Assembly (NCBI GenBank): GCA_947628675.1
Contig: CANRAR010000004.1
Location: 81,790 to 145,789 of the forward strand
DNA length: 64,000 bases
Source: an uncultured Clostridia bacterium
GTDB lineage: Bacteria > Bacillota > Clostridia > Christensenellales > Borkfalkiaceae
Direction: 5' to 3'
Within the stretch, counting starts at the first letter, position 1. The number at the start of each line of letters is the position of its first letter. Made by a program: the position numbers and the translations under genes. This document shows, one piece after another, positions 28,836 through 38,170 of this stretch. The notes under the pieces were generated by a model. It had not been told where the DNA came from. It saw nothing but the letters and a program-made list of their open reading frames with translations, and searched no databases.

Positions 28836-29151
28836 AAATTCCTCCTGAAAAATTTCGTTTTAGACCGTTTTTCATTGTACAACAATTTTGGAAAAATGAC
28901 AAGCCTTTCGCGGGAGAAAATAGGCAAAAAACAGCGTTTTTTTGCGTTTTCCCCCTTGGCACCGTGTTTTGCCGCCCACCCACCCCTATTACCGAGCCCA
29001 ACCCTCCTGTCGCGCACCACACAGCACGGTTGAAAACAGTTCGGACTTCGTTTCTCGGAATGTTTCGGCTGCGCTCACCGTGACGCGGCATTCTTCGCCG
29101 CCGCCCGCATTTCTCATTTGTTAAAAAATGTTAAGATTGCACGGATTGTTG

Positions 29152-29180
29152 TTGACAACTTGCAAAAAATGTGTTAAACT
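29152..29180 (+). promoter_or_regulatory. Promoter of SecB-like gene
   Basis: TTGACA-N17-TAAACT. Confidence 0.65.
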
Positions 29181-29209
29181 TCTGCTATCTTTTCAAGAGG
29201 AGCACAACT

Positions 29210-29659
29210 ATGATCCAATATTCCATGAAGGCGCTCACTGCCGATGAGCTTTCCTTCAAAGTCAACCCCATTCAGGCGCAACCCAACGCAAAGTTCGAGA
29301 TCAAGCCCTACTTCTCCCGCCAGATCAGGCAGGCGAACGAGAACCCCAAGATCAATCTCGTCATTTTGGAGTGCAAGATCGAATCGACGGAGGAGAGCCC
29401 CAAGCCCTTCAACCTTCTCGCCCGCTTTGTGGGCGTGTTCGAGGTGGAAAACATGACGACGGAGGAAGATAAGCGCACCTTCGCCGTGAACGCAACGGAG
29501 ACGATGTTCCCCTACCTGCGGGCGGCGATCACCAACCTCACGGCGGATGCGCTCATCAACCCGCTGACGCTCCCCGCCGTATCGGGCGCGACCATCTTCC
29601 CCGACGACCGGGGCGCCAAACAATTCACGCTCAATGTCGATCCCAACGTCGTAAACTGA
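29210..29659 (+). CDS. SecB-like protein-export chaperone family protein
   Basis: Start MIQYSMKAL after AAGAGGAG; FNLLARFVGVFEVEN..NATETMFPYLRAAITNLTADALINPLTLPAV resembles the SecB core (FPYAREAI...LNLAPVNF). Confidence 0.65.
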   Translation: MIQYSMKALTADELSFKVNPIQAQPNAKFEIKPYFSRQIRQANENPKINLVILECKIESTEESPKPFNLLARFVGVFEVENMTTEEDKRTFAVNATETMFPYLRAAITNLTADALINPLTLPAVSGATIFPDDRGAKQFTLNVDPNVVN

Positions 29660-29667
29660 TCGCATTC

Positions 29668-29699
29668 GACGCCCGCCAAACGACGGGCGCTTGTTTTAC
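29668..29699 (+). terminator. Intrinsic terminator-like hairpin
   Basis: cgcccgccaaacgacgggcgcttgtttta. Confidence 0.55.
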
Positions 29700-29745
29700 G
29701 CATCGCACAAACAACAATAAATAACAAAAGGATAAGGGAGAAAAT

Positions 29746-31338
29746 ATGAAAGAACAAAAGCAAGACGGTATGCCCGAAGAGGGGATGCCCGAACCCGCCC
29801 CGCAGGAAATTCTGCAGAGCGACGCCCCGCAGGAGCCCGCACAAGAAAGCGCGCCCGCAGCAGGGCAAGAGACGCCCGCCATGCCCCAACGGAAGGGCGC
29901 ATGGGGCTCGTTTACGAATAAACTCGACGCCTATTTCGGCGTCACCGCGCGCGGCTCCTCGTTCAAGCGGGAGATCTTCGCGGGACTCACGACGTTCATG
30001 TCGATGGTGTACGCCCTGCTCGTGGTGCCCGGTATGTACCCCGAAGCCGCGGTGTCCTTCGGCGCGGTGTACATTGCAACGGCGCTCGGCGCGATCATGG
30101 GAACGATGCTCATGGCGCTCCTCGCCAAGATGCCGATCGCACAGGCCTCGGGGCTGGGCGCGACCGCATATGTGACGGGTACGCTCATCGGCGGCAGCAT
30201 GGGGCTCTCCTATGCGAACGCGATGGTGTTCGTCCTCTTCGACGGCGTCATCTTCGTCCTGCTCACGGCGACGGGGCTGAGAAAGAAGATCCTCGAAGCC
30301 ATCCCCGCCGAGGTCAAACAGACCGTCCCCGTCGGGATCGGGATGTTCATCGCCTTCATCGGCTTCAACAACGCGGGCGTCGTGTCCCTCCACGAGGGAA
30401 GCATCAGCTTCGCCTCCTTCAACCTGCTCAGCGACCACCTGCGCTACTGCGACGCCATCGCCGCGGCAATCGCCATCTTCGGCGTCATCGGCATTGCCGT
30501 TCTCGCCAAGAAAAATTTCAGCGGCTGTATTTTGTGGGGCATCCTCGGCTCCGCAGCCGCGTATTACGCGCTCATCGGGCTCGGATGCGCATGGAATGCC
30601 GATGGGTGCAAGGCGGTGTTTACGGACATCGCCGCACAGTTTGAAGATCCCTTCCAGGCGTTCGGCGCATGGGGACGGGAATCCGTCGGGCAGGTGTTTG
30701 TGAGCGGGTTTGACTTCTCGGGCTACCTCGAAGGGCACGGCGCGGGTGCGCTCGTCCTTCTCATCCTCACCGCCGCCCTCTCCCTCTGCATGGTGGATAT
30801 GTTCGATACCCTCGGCTCGATGTACGGCGCCTGCTCCAAGGGCGGCTTGCTCGACAAGGACGGCAACCCCTACCGCGTGGGACAATGTATGCTCTCCGAC
30901 TCCATTGCGACCTGTGCGGGCGCTGTGTTCGGCGCGACGACCGTCACCACCTATGTGGAATCGGCTTCGGGCGTGGCGGCGGGCGGCAAGACGGGCTTCG
31001 CCTCTGTCATCACCGCCATCCTCTTTTTCTTCGCCATGTTCCTCTCGCCCATCGCGCGGCTGGTTCCCGGCTGTGCGACGGCGGCCGCACTCGTATGGGT
31101 GGGCGTCCTCATGATGTCCTCCGTGAAGGACGTCGATTGGGCGGATCCCGCCGCGGCGCTGCCCGCTTTCCTCACCATCGCCGTGATGGCGTTCGGGTAC
31201 TCCATCTCCTATGGCATCGGCGTGGGCATCATCTCGTGTGCGCTCGTCAAGTTGTTCACGGGCAAGGCGAAGGAGGTTTCCGTCGTCACGTGGATCGTCG
31301 CAGCGCTCTTCCTTGCGATGTTCCTCCTCACCAACTGA
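29746..31338 (+). CDS. NCS2 family purine/xanthine permease (AzgA/PbuG-like)
   Basis: 530 aa; FGVTARGSSFKREIFAGLTTFMSMVYALLVVPGMY, DMFDTLGSMYGACSKGG, TTVTTYVESASGVAAGGKTG. Confidence 0.92.
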   Translation: MKEQKQDGMPEEGMPEPAPQEILQSDAPQEPAQESAPAAGQETPAMPQRKGAWGSFTNKLDAYFGVTARGSSFKREIFAGLTTFMSMVYALLVVPGMYPEAAVSFGAVYIATALGAIMGTMLMALLAKMPIAQASGLGATAYVTGTLIGGSMGLSYANAMVFVLFDGVIFVLLTATGLRKKILEAIPAEVKQTVPVGIGMFIAFIGFNNAGVVSLHEGSISFASFNLLSDHLRYCDAIAAAIAIFGVIGIAVLAKKNFSGCILWGILGSAAAYYALIGLGCAWNADGCKAVFTDIAAQFEDPFQAFGAWGRESVGQVFVSGFDFSGYLEGHGAGALVLLILTAALSLCMVDMFDTLGSMYGACSKGGLLDKDGNPYRVGQCMLSDSIATCAGAVFGATTVTTYVESASGVAAGGKTGFASVITAILFFFAMFLSPIARLVPGCATAAALVWVGVLMMSSVKDVDWADPAAALPAFLTIAVMAFGYSISYGIGVGIISCALVKLFTGKAKEVSVVTWIVAALFLAMFLLTN

Positions 31339-31339
31339 C

Positions 31340-31861
31340 GTGAAAATTTACGTCGTGCGCCACTGCAGCACGGTGCGTAGCGAGCAGAAAATTTTCTGCG
31401 GAAGCACAAATCTCCCCCTCTCTCCGCGCGGGGAGGAGGAGGCGAAGCGGCTCGCCCTCGCGGGGCTCTCGCCCGACGTCATCCTCTCCTCGCCCCTCCT
31501 GCGCGCAAGGCAGACGGCGGAGGCGATCGCGGGCGGGCATATCCCCATTGTTCTCGACGAGCGCCTGCGGGAGCGGGACTTCGGCGACTTCGAGGGCACA
31601 CCTTGCTCCCGCTCCGACGGCAAACCGTACCGCCATAACATGGGCTTAAAGTACCCGAACGGCGAATCCTACCTCGACGTCGCCGCGCGCATCTTTCCCC
31701 TCCTCGACGAGATACGGACGCGCTTTGCGGGGAAGACGGTGTGCCTCGTCTCCCACGGGAGCGCGTGTCGGGTCATCCGCTCCTATTTTCTCGAAATGTC
31801 CGACGAGGAATTTTATTCCTACTCCCAGCCCAACGGCACCGCGGAGGAGTACGAGCGATGA
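31340..31861 (+). CDS. Histidine phosphatase family protein
   Basis: GTG start (V)KIYVVRHCSTVRSEQKIFCG..LSPRGEEEAKRL; SSPLLRARQTAEAI; LRERDFGDFEG; VSHGSACRVI. Confidence 0.9.
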   Translation: MKIYVVRHCSTVRSEQKIFCGSTNLPLSPRGEEEAKRLALAGLSPDVILSSPLLRARQTAEAIAGGHIPIVLDERLRERDFGDFEGTPCSRSDGKPYRHNMGLKYPNGESYLDVAARIFPLLDEIRTRFAGKTVCLVSHGSACRVIRSYFLEMSDEEFYSYSQPNGTAEEYER

Positions 31862-32199
31862 CGCACACCATGCGCCTTGCCCCGTCCCCCTTTGCGATGA
31901 TCAAATCGGGGCACAAGAAGTACGAACTGCGCCTATACGACGAAAAGCGCCGCCGCATTGCGGTGGGCGACGACATCCTCTTTACAAACACGGAAAGCGG
32001 CGAAACGCTGCGGGTTTTTGTACGAGGGCTCACCCTTTTCCCCGATTTTGCCGCGCTCTATGATGCGCTTCCTCTCCTCGAATGTGGCTACACGGAGGAA
32101 ACCCTTTCCGCAGCTTCCCCCACAGACATGGAGGAATACTATTCCCCCGAGGAAATAGAGGCCTACGGTGTCATCGCCATCCGCCTCTCCCTTGTATAA
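31858..32199 (+). CDS. ASCH domain protein
   Basis: MTHTMRLAPSPFAMIKSGHKKYELRLYDEKRRRIAVGDDILFTN; ATGA overlap with previous gene. Confidence 0.8.
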   Translation: MTHTMRLAPSPFAMIKSGHKKYELRLYDEKRRRIAVGDDILFTNTESGETLRVFVRGLTLFPDFAALYDALPLLECGYTEETLSAASPTDMEEYYSPEEIEAYGVIAIRLSLV

Positions 32200-32200
32200 A

Positions 32201-32243
32201 CGAAGCCGCCCGCGCAAGATTGCGCGGGCGGCTTCGTTTATCC
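32201..32243. terminator. Bidirectional intrinsic terminator
   Basis: cgaagccgcccgcgcaagattgcgcgggcggcttcg, very long perfect stem between convergent genes. Confidence 0.88.
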
Positions 32244-32246
32244 TCT

Positions 32247-33128
32247 TTATACGTTTTCCTCAAAGAATTCGAGCACCGTGTTCCACTTCTTGTCGCGGTC
32301 GGTTTTTTCATTCAAAAATTCGTGGCGGGAATGTTCAAAGAGCACCATCTCCACATTCTTCATGCCCGCCTTTTCGGTGTAGAAGCGGCGCAGTTTCTCC
32401 ACGCCCTTGCCCATGTTGCCCACGGGGTCGTTTTCGCCAGAGACGAGCAGCACGGGCATCTCCTTATTGAGCCCCGCGATATACTTTTTCGTGTACAGCG
32501 ATTTGAGCCCCTTGAAGAAGTCGCGGTAGAAGCGGTTGGAGCAGGTGAACCCGCACAGCGGGTCGGCGTCGTAGGCGGCGTTGTTTTCGCCGTCGGCGGA
32601 GAGCCACTGCCCGTCCTCGAACTGCTTGGAGTACGCCCCGAAGGAGAGTTTTTCGATGAGTTTTGCGGGCTTCTTCTCCCCCTTCAGATGGGAGACGAAG
32701 GAGCCGAGGTACACCTCGAAATCCTTCTTGTGGTTGCTCCCGCCGATGACCGCGCCGTCCACAAGATCTGCGTACTTCGAAATAAAACTCTGCGTGAGGA
32801 AGGAGCCATACGAGAACCCGAAGATGAAATATTTGAGCGCGGGAAATTTGGCGCGGTAATATTTAGCGATCTCCGCCTCGTCGCGCACGGTGTCCGCAAA
32901 CATATTCCCCTCGGAGTAGCCCAGCGTCTCGGGGTCGGTCTTGCCGTGCCCGCGGTGGTCGTCGGCGACGACGAGGTACCCATGTCCGTTGAGGAACTCC
33001 GCAAACGCCGCGTATCTGCCCGCGTGTTCGGTCATGCCGTGCACGATCTGCACGACGCCCTTGGGGCTCTCCGCCTCCAACCATTCATAGACAAAAATTT
33101 TCTTGCCGTCAAAACTCGTAAGTTCCAT
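32247..33128 (-). CDS. Alpha/beta hydrolase (monoacylglycerol lipase-like)
   Basis: VQIVHGMTEHAGRYAAFAEFLNGHGYLVVADDHRGHGKT, FGFSYGSFL, VSGENDPVG, HSRHEFLNE. Confidence 0.9.
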   Translation of the reverse strand: MELTSFDGKKIFVYEWLEAESPKGVVQIVHGMTEHAGRYAAFAEFLNGHGYLVVADDHRGHGKTDPETLGYSEGNMFADTVRDEAEIAKYYRAKFPALKYFIFGFSYGSFLTQSFISKYADLVDGAVIGGSNHKKDFEVYLGSFVSHLKGEKKPAKLIEKLSFGAYSKQFEDGQWLSADGENNAAYDADPLCGFTCSNRFYRDFFKGLKSLYTKKYIAGLNKEMPVLLVSGENDPVGNMGKGVEKLRRFYTEKAGMKNVEMVLFEHSRHEFLNEKTDRDKKWNTVLEFFEENV

Positions 33129-33275
33129 ACTGCCCTCCACCGCTATTATAGCACTTTCGCGGAAAAAATCAACCCCGCCGCGGAAAACTTTGCCTCCTTT
33201 TCCAAAAGCCCACCTCTTGAAACCCGCCGCCCGCCATGGTATACTTTTCTCTCAACGCAAAGGAGGAAAAGGTAT

Positions 33276-34088
33276 ATGAAAAAATTCGCTCTTTTGGGCG
33301 TCTCCGCGCTGCTCTTTTTGACGCCCGCATTCGCCGCTTGCGGACATGGTTCCGCTCAAGAACTTCCCGCAGGCTCCCCCGCACTCTCCACTCCCGTGCC
33401 GAATATTCCCGATCCCGCCCCGCAAATTTCCGAAACGCCCGAAGAACGACCCACGGCGCAGTATATCCGCGTCTGCGTAGGCGGGCTCAATGTGCGAAGC
33501 GGCGCGGGCACGTCGTTTTCTTCCCTCGGACAGGCGGAAAAAGATACGCTCCTTTCCTACGACGGCACGGAGGGCGGCTGGTACAAGACCCGCTTCCTCG
33601 GCCGCACGGCGTATGTGAGCGCCGGCGAAGCCTACACCGCACTGCGCTCCCTCGAGGCTGGCGGCGATATGGTTGAGGCCGTCATCGGCGAGGGCATGGC
33701 GCTCCTCGGTACGCCCTACGTGTACGGCGCGACCCGCTTTCACGACGGCAAGGGCAACCGCCTAAACGGGTTCACGGCGGCTGAATTCGATTGCTCCTCC
33801 CTCATGCAGTACATCTTCTACCGCGGGGCGGGCGCTTTGTTGGACGTCACCACCCGCACACAGATAAAACAGGGCGCGCACGTAGAAGCGGGCGATCTTC
33901 GCCGCGGCGACCTCATGTTCTTCACCAACGCCGCGCGGCAGAACGCGGCGGGCTTGGAGCGCGTGGGGCACGTCGCCCTATATCTCGGCGAGAACTACAT
34001 TCTGCACACCGCCTCCGACTTTGCCAAGGTCGAGCAGATCTCGGCGCAACGCTGGAACTATTTCCTCGAAGCCCGCCGAGTATTGTAA
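33276..34088 (+). CDS. SH3b + NlpC/P60 family peptidoglycan hydrolase lipoprotein
   Basis: MKKFALLGVSALLFLTPAFAAC lipobox; GLNVRSGAGTSFSSLG SH3; LLGTPYVYGA..AAEFDCSSLMQYIF, GDLMFF, HVALYLGENYILH. Confidence 0.9.
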   Translation: MKKFALLGVSALLFLTPAFAACGHGSAQELPAGSPALSTPVPNIPDPAPQISETPEERPTAQYIRVCVGGLNVRSGAGTSFSSLGQAEKDTLLSYDGTEGGWYKTRFLGRTAYVSAGEAYTALRSLEAGGDMVEAVIGEGMALLGTPYVYGATRFHDGKGNRLNGFTAAEFDCSSLMQYIFYRGAGALLDVTTRTQIKQGAHVEAGDLRRGDLMFFTNAARQNAAGLERVGHVALYLGENYILHTASDFAKVEQISAQRWNYFLEARRVL

Positions 34089-34132
34089 ACCGCCCCTCCC
34101 GATACCGCCCCACGCTCCAAACTCACCCTGAT

Positions 34133-34189
34133 CCTCATACCGAATGCGCGCCCCACGGCAGAGCCGCGGGGCGCGCACGAGCGTATCTT
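34133..34189 (-). repeat. Palindromic intergenic repeat, same family in opposite orientation, copy 3
   Basis: cctcataccga ... gcgcgccccacggcagagccgcggggcgcgc ... cgagcgtatctt. Confidence 0.7.
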
Positions 34190-34200
34190 TTTTGCTATTT

Positions 34201-34980
34201 TTATTTTTCGACGTAATCCGTGGGGAACACGATCTCCTCCGCCGTGTATTCCACTACGAAATGAAACACTATCTTTCTATCGGAAAATCCATGTTCTCCT
34301 TCATCTCCGAAAATCGCAACGAGTTTTCCCTCATCGTTAAATTTAATGACGGTATTTTCATATTTCCTTTCTCCGCGTGTTTCTATGGACGTAAGAATGT
34401 ATCCTTTCTTTTCTGCGTCATAGTGAAAGCGATCGAAATTGTCTTTACATTCTTTCCGCAACGATGAGAGATAATTCTCGAGGGGCAATTCATAATCTGA
34501 TACTCGCGCCCTGACCCATTGATTTGTCTCCGGCTCCATCTCATACCAATACGCTCCCCCTTCGGTTTTTTCTGCATACCGATTGATTTTATAGTCATAA
34601 GAACCTTTTTGTTCAACAATATCCTCATATTCTTCTTCGTCGAAAAACTCTTTGACGTCGCCCGAATAATCTACTAACTTCGCGTTGCCAAACATATGCC
34701 CCGCAGAAGCGGTTTTCTCCGCATACCCGCTATATTCTATCGTCACGCTTGCTTGATATTCCCCCTTTTTGAACGTACTTTCACTGGTCACCTCACCCCG
34801 CACGGTATACACGGCGTCTTCGCTCAAAAGTTCGTCGAACGCCGCATTCCACTGCGCTTCGGTGACCTCTTTGCCCTCGATGCTCTCCGCGTCGAGCCCC
34901 TTTTCACCGCAAGCCGCAAACGACACGCATATCACCGCGGCGAGCGCACCCGCCATCATGCCCGCAAACCACTTTTTCAT
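34201..34980 (-). CDS. Putative lipoprotein, unknown function
   Basis: MKKWFAGMMAGALAAVICVSFAACGEKG lipobox signal peptide. Confidence 0.75.
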   Translation of the reverse strand: MKKWFAGMMAGALAAVICVSFAACGEKGLDAESIEGKEVTEAQWNAAFDELLSEDAVYTVRGEVTSESTFKKGEYQASVTIEYSGYAEKTASAGHMFGNAKLVDYSGDVKEFFDEEEYEDIVEQKGSYDYKINRYAEKTEGGAYWYEMEPETNQWVRARVSDYELPLENYLSSLRKECKDNFDRFHYDAEKKGYILTSIETRGERKYENTVIKFNDEGKLVAIFGDEGEHGFSDRKIVFHFVVEYTAEEIVFPTDYVEK

Positions 34981-35089
34981 TTTTCTTCTCCTTTATCTTT
35001 TTAGATATTTATTTGAATTATAAACTTTCTATTAAGATGTGTCAAGTATCTAACAAGAAATATTTGGTAAAATTTTAGTTGGGTGGAAT

Positions 35090-35407
35090 ATGTTTATAGA
35101 TATTTTTCAAGAACTCTTGGCGGAAAATTCGCTGAACAAAAAACAATTTGCGGAAAAGAGCGGCATTCCGTACCCCACCGTCATCGGGTGGACAAACCTC
35201 AACCGTTTGCCCGACTATACCGCGCTGAAAAAGATCGCCGATTTCTTCCGTTGCAGTGCCGACGTGCTCTTGGAGCGGGGTGAAAACGACGCCTATACGC
35301 CGCCGCTTACGGCGGACGAACAACGTCTCCTCGTCTCCTACCGCAACGCGGACGCCGAAACTCAGAAGGCGCTTCTGCACATCGCGGAAAAAGCGAGCGA
35401 AGAATAA
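35090..35407 (+). CDS. XRE-family helix-turn-helix regulator
   Basis: 105 aa: FQELLAENSLNKKQFAEKSGIPYPTVIGWTNLNRLPDYTALKKIADFFRCSADVLLER. Confidence 0.85.
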   Translation: MFIDIFQELLAENSLNKKQFAEKSGIPYPTVIGWTNLNRLPDYTALKKIADFFRCSADVLLERGENDAYTPPLTADEQRLLVSYRNADAETQKALLHIAEKASEE

Positions 35408-35512
35408 AAACAGGGTTGGCGCCCCGCCGACCCTTTTCTTTTTTTCACCCCTCCAACTACCCGTCCGCAAAAACGAACGGGGCGGCAAACGCGCACATCT
35501 TCCCTCAAACGC

Positions 35513-35541
35513 TTGCGCCTTGGGGCGGGGCGTGGTATAAT
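35513..35541 (+). promoter_or_regulatory. Promoter implying a leaderless transcript for the PHP gene
   Basis: TTGCGC-N17-TATAAT, ATG 7 nt after the -10. Confidence 0.6.
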
Positions 35542-35547
35542 GCTTTT

Positions 35548-36354
35548 ATGCTCACCGATGTTCACACCCATTCTTCCTATTCGCCCGACGGAAAGTCGCC
35601 GCTTGCGGACATGGTAGCGGCGGCGAAGGCGAAGGGGCTCCGTTATTTCGGAATTTCCGAGCACTTCGACGTGGACGAAGCCTCCCGTTCCCTCTACGGC
35701 GAGACGACCTCGCCCTTCTTCTTTGCGGCGGCGCGAGCGTTGCAGGCGGCGCAAAACACCGACGCCTTCACCTTTCTCGTGGGCGCGGAATTCGGCTATG
35801 CCGAAGAAGAGGCCGCCCTCTCCCGCCTTCAAGAACTTGCCGAAGTCTACAAGCCCGACTTCATCGTGAACAGCGTGCACATCGTGGACGGCGTGGACGC
35901 ATGGTTTCCCGAATACTTTGAAGGAAAGAGCAGGAACTACGCCTATTCGCGCTACTTCGAGAAGGTGCTAAAAAGCCTCGATGCGCCCTACCCCTACGAC
36001 ATCGTGGGGCACCTCGGCTACGTCTCGCGCAATGCTCCGTACGCGGATAAAAAACTCCGCTACGAGGATTTTGCCGCCTTCTACGACGTCATCCTCCGCA
36101 CGGTCATCGCAAAGGACAAAATTTTGGAGGTGAACACCTCCGCGCGCGGGGCGGGGAGCGACTTTCTGCCGAATACCGACGTCCTCGAACGCTACTTTGC
36201 CTTGGGCGGCAGAAAGGTCTCGTATGCCTCCGACGCGCACGATACTTCCCGCATTTTAGATGGGCGGGAGAAGGTCGTCGCCGCGCTCAAAAAAGTGGGC
36301 TTTGCGCACATCACCGTCCCCGTCTGCGGAAAACATATTCTTATCGAACTTTGA
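35548..36354 (+). CDS. PHP-domain histidinol-phosphatase
   Basis: MLTDVHTHSSYSPDGKSPLADMVAAAKAKGLRYFGISEHFD; VNSVHIVDG; DIVGHLGYVSR; YASDAHD. Confidence 0.88.
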   Translation: MLTDVHTHSSYSPDGKSPLADMVAAAKAKGLRYFGISEHFDVDEASRSLYGETTSPFFFAAARALQAAQNTDAFTFLVGAEFGYAEEEAALSRLQELAEVYKPDFIVNSVHIVDGVDAWFPEYFEGKSRNYAYSRYFEKVLKSLDAPYPYDIVGHLGYVSRNAPYADKKLRYEDFAAFYDVILRTVIAKDKILEVNTSARGAGSDFLPNTDVLERYFALGGRKVSYASDAHDTSRILDGREKVVAALKKVGFAHITVPVCGKHILIEL

Positions 36355-36359
36355 AACAG

Positions 36360-36400
36360 TGAAGGGGCGCGTGGGTCTATGACCCGCGCGCCCCTCTTTT
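36360..36400. terminator. Hairpin terminator between convergent genes
   Basis: aggggcgcgtgggtctatgacccgcgcgcccctctttt. Confidence 0.8.
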
Positions 36401-36407
36401 GATGCTT

Positions 36408-36680
36408 TTATAACGCCCTGTCGAGCGCCCCTTTAAGGCAGGCTTTCACCTCTTCATAACTCTGCCCGGGGCGCGCCTCGTACAGTTTTTCCGCCCCGCA
36501 AAAGAGGGTGGGCACGTAGTAATAGTCGTACTTCGCGGCGATCTCGGGCTTTCTGCGCTCCTCCACCCATTCGATGTCCGCCGCGTACTTTTTCTCCTCG
36601 GAAGCGAGTTCTTTCAGCGCCCGCCGCGCGTAGTGGCAGTACGGGCAATCTTCGAGATAGAACAAGATAAATTTTTTCAT
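36408..36680 (-). CDS. Glutaredoxin/thioredoxin-like protein
   Basis: MKKFILFYLEDCPYCHYARRALKELA CxxC motif, YYYVPTLFCG. Confidence 0.85.
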   Translation of the reverse strand: MKKFILFYLEDCPYCHYARRALKELASEEKKYAADIEWVEERRKPEIAAKYDYYYVPTLFCGAEKLYEARPGQSYEEVKACLKGALDRAL

Positions 36681-37483
36681 TGCACGAGCCCCCTTTCCAG
36701 CAAAATATCTGCAATTTTCGCAAACGCCGCGGGAGAGAGCGTCTCACCGCGCGCCCCTTCGGGCACTCCCGCCGCGCTCAATATTTCCCGCGCCGCGCCG
36801 CGCTCGATGCTTGCCGCGTTCATCAAATTGTTCTCGAGCGTCTTTCGTCTGCTCGAAAACGCCAGCCGCACGGCAAAGCGGTACGCCTTTTCGCTCTTTA
36901 CGGCGACCCCGCCTTCAAAATCCACCCGCACCACCGCCGAATCCACATTGGGGCGGGGAATGAACATCGTCCGCGGCACCGTTCTCGTCATGCGCGCCGT
37001 GCCCTTGAGGGAGAGCGCCGCCGTAATGGCGCCGTAGTCGGGCGTATTCTCCCGCGCGCACAGCCGCCGCGCGACCTCCTCCTGCACCATCACGGTGAGC
37101 CCGCGGCACCCTTTCGCCTCCTCGCAAAAGCGCATGAGAACGGGCGTCGTGATGTAGTATGGAAGATTTGCGACGACGCGGTACTCGCCGAGTTCCTTTT
37201 CAAGCCGCGCCATGTCCTCGCGCATGAAGTCGCGGAACACGACCTCCACGTTCTCCAAGCCCGCAAGCGTCTGCGCCAAGATGGGCTTCAACTCGGCGTC
37301 TATTTCATACGCGACAACGCGCCTCGCCCTTCTTGCGAGCGCCCGCGTGAGCGCCCCCGCGCCCGCGCCGATCTCCAAGACAGTCGCAGTCTCATCCACG
37401 CCCGCATCCCGCGCGATGGCGTCGAGCAAGTTTTCATCGGTCAGAAAATTCTGCCCGTACTTTTTTTTGAAGCGAAATTCCAT
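36677..37483 (-). CDS. rsmA: 16S rRNA (adenine1518-N6/adenine1519-N6)-dimethyltransferase
   Basis: KKYGQNFLTDENLLDAIARDAGVDETATVLEIGAGAGALTRAL; VVANLPYYITTPVLM. Confidence 0.95.
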   Translation of the reverse strand: MEFRFKKKYGQNFLTDENLLDAIARDAGVDETATVLEIGAGAGALTRALARRARRVVAYEIDAELKPILAQTLAGLENVEVVFRDFMREDMARLEKELGEYRVVANLPYYITTPVLMRFCEEAKGCRGLTVMVQEEVARRLCARENTPDYGAITAALSLKGTARMTRTVPRTMFIPRPNVDSAVVRVDFEGGVAVKSEKAYRFAVRLAFSSRRKTLENNLMNAASIERGAAREILSAAGVPEGARGETLSPAAFAKIADILLERGLVQ

Positions 37484-37578
37484 TCATTTCCTCACAATTT
37501 TCGCCCCGCGCCGCACACACTGCAAGCGAGGGAGCGACCCTCCTCACCGAGGAAAAGCAAGGAGCCTTGCGGCTCCTT

Positions 37579-38169
37579 TTAGTCTATCATGGGGCGGACG
37601 CGGAGCGGGATCCCCACTTCCTCCGCGATTTTTCTGCACTGTTCCACCTTTTCCGCGCCGATGCAGTCCACCACGGAGAACCACGCGTTGAGCCCCTCTT
37701 TTTTGCAGTCGCGGGCAAATTGCAGAAGTCCCTCGAACGCCCCTTCTACCTGCGGCTGGCACAGCGCGTCGTACTCCTCCTTTGTGGGCGCGTTGAGGGA
37801 GATGTTGATGCCGTCGAGTTCGCCCTTCAGTTCGGGCGCAATATTCCTGCTCGCGAGGAGCGACCCGTGCCCGTTGGTGTTGAGGCGGGTCTTGCCGCCG
37901 TGCGCGTGGACGTAGTCGCAAATTTCCAGCATATCCGCAAGCCTTTCCGTGGGCTCGCCGAAGCCGCAAAATACGATCTCGGCGTACTTCTTGGGTTCGC
38001 CGATGGCATTTTTCACCGTCTCCACGGAGGGCTCGCCGCCCTTCAACCACAGGGCATAGCCCTCGTACGTCTCCTTGCCGTTGCGCACACAAAAGGTACA
38101 GCGGTTGGAGCAGCGGTTGGTGAGATTGATATAGAGATTTTCTCCGATTTGATAGGTGTAGGTATCCAT
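37579..38169 (-). CDS. Radical SAM protein, TatD-associated type
   Basis: NLYINLTNRCSNRCTFCVRNGKE CxxxCxxC cluster, FCGFGEPTERL; adjacent to tatD. Confidence 0.88.
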   Translation of the reverse strand: MDTYTYQIGENLYINLTNRCSNRCTFCVRNGKETYEGYALWLKGGEPSVETVKNAIGEPKKYAEIVFCGFGEPTERLADMLEICDYVHAHGGKTRLNTNGHGSLLASRNIAPELKGELDGINISLNAPTKEEYDALCQPQVEGAFEGLLQFARDCKKEGLNAWFSVVDCIGAEKVEQCRKIAEEVGIPLRVRPMID

Positions 38170-38170
38170 C

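Noticed and set aside
26283-29033. 916-aa plus-strand ORF
   Set aside because: Antisense to ppdK, an unmistakable gene; product is a biased H/R/D/L/V-rich sequence.
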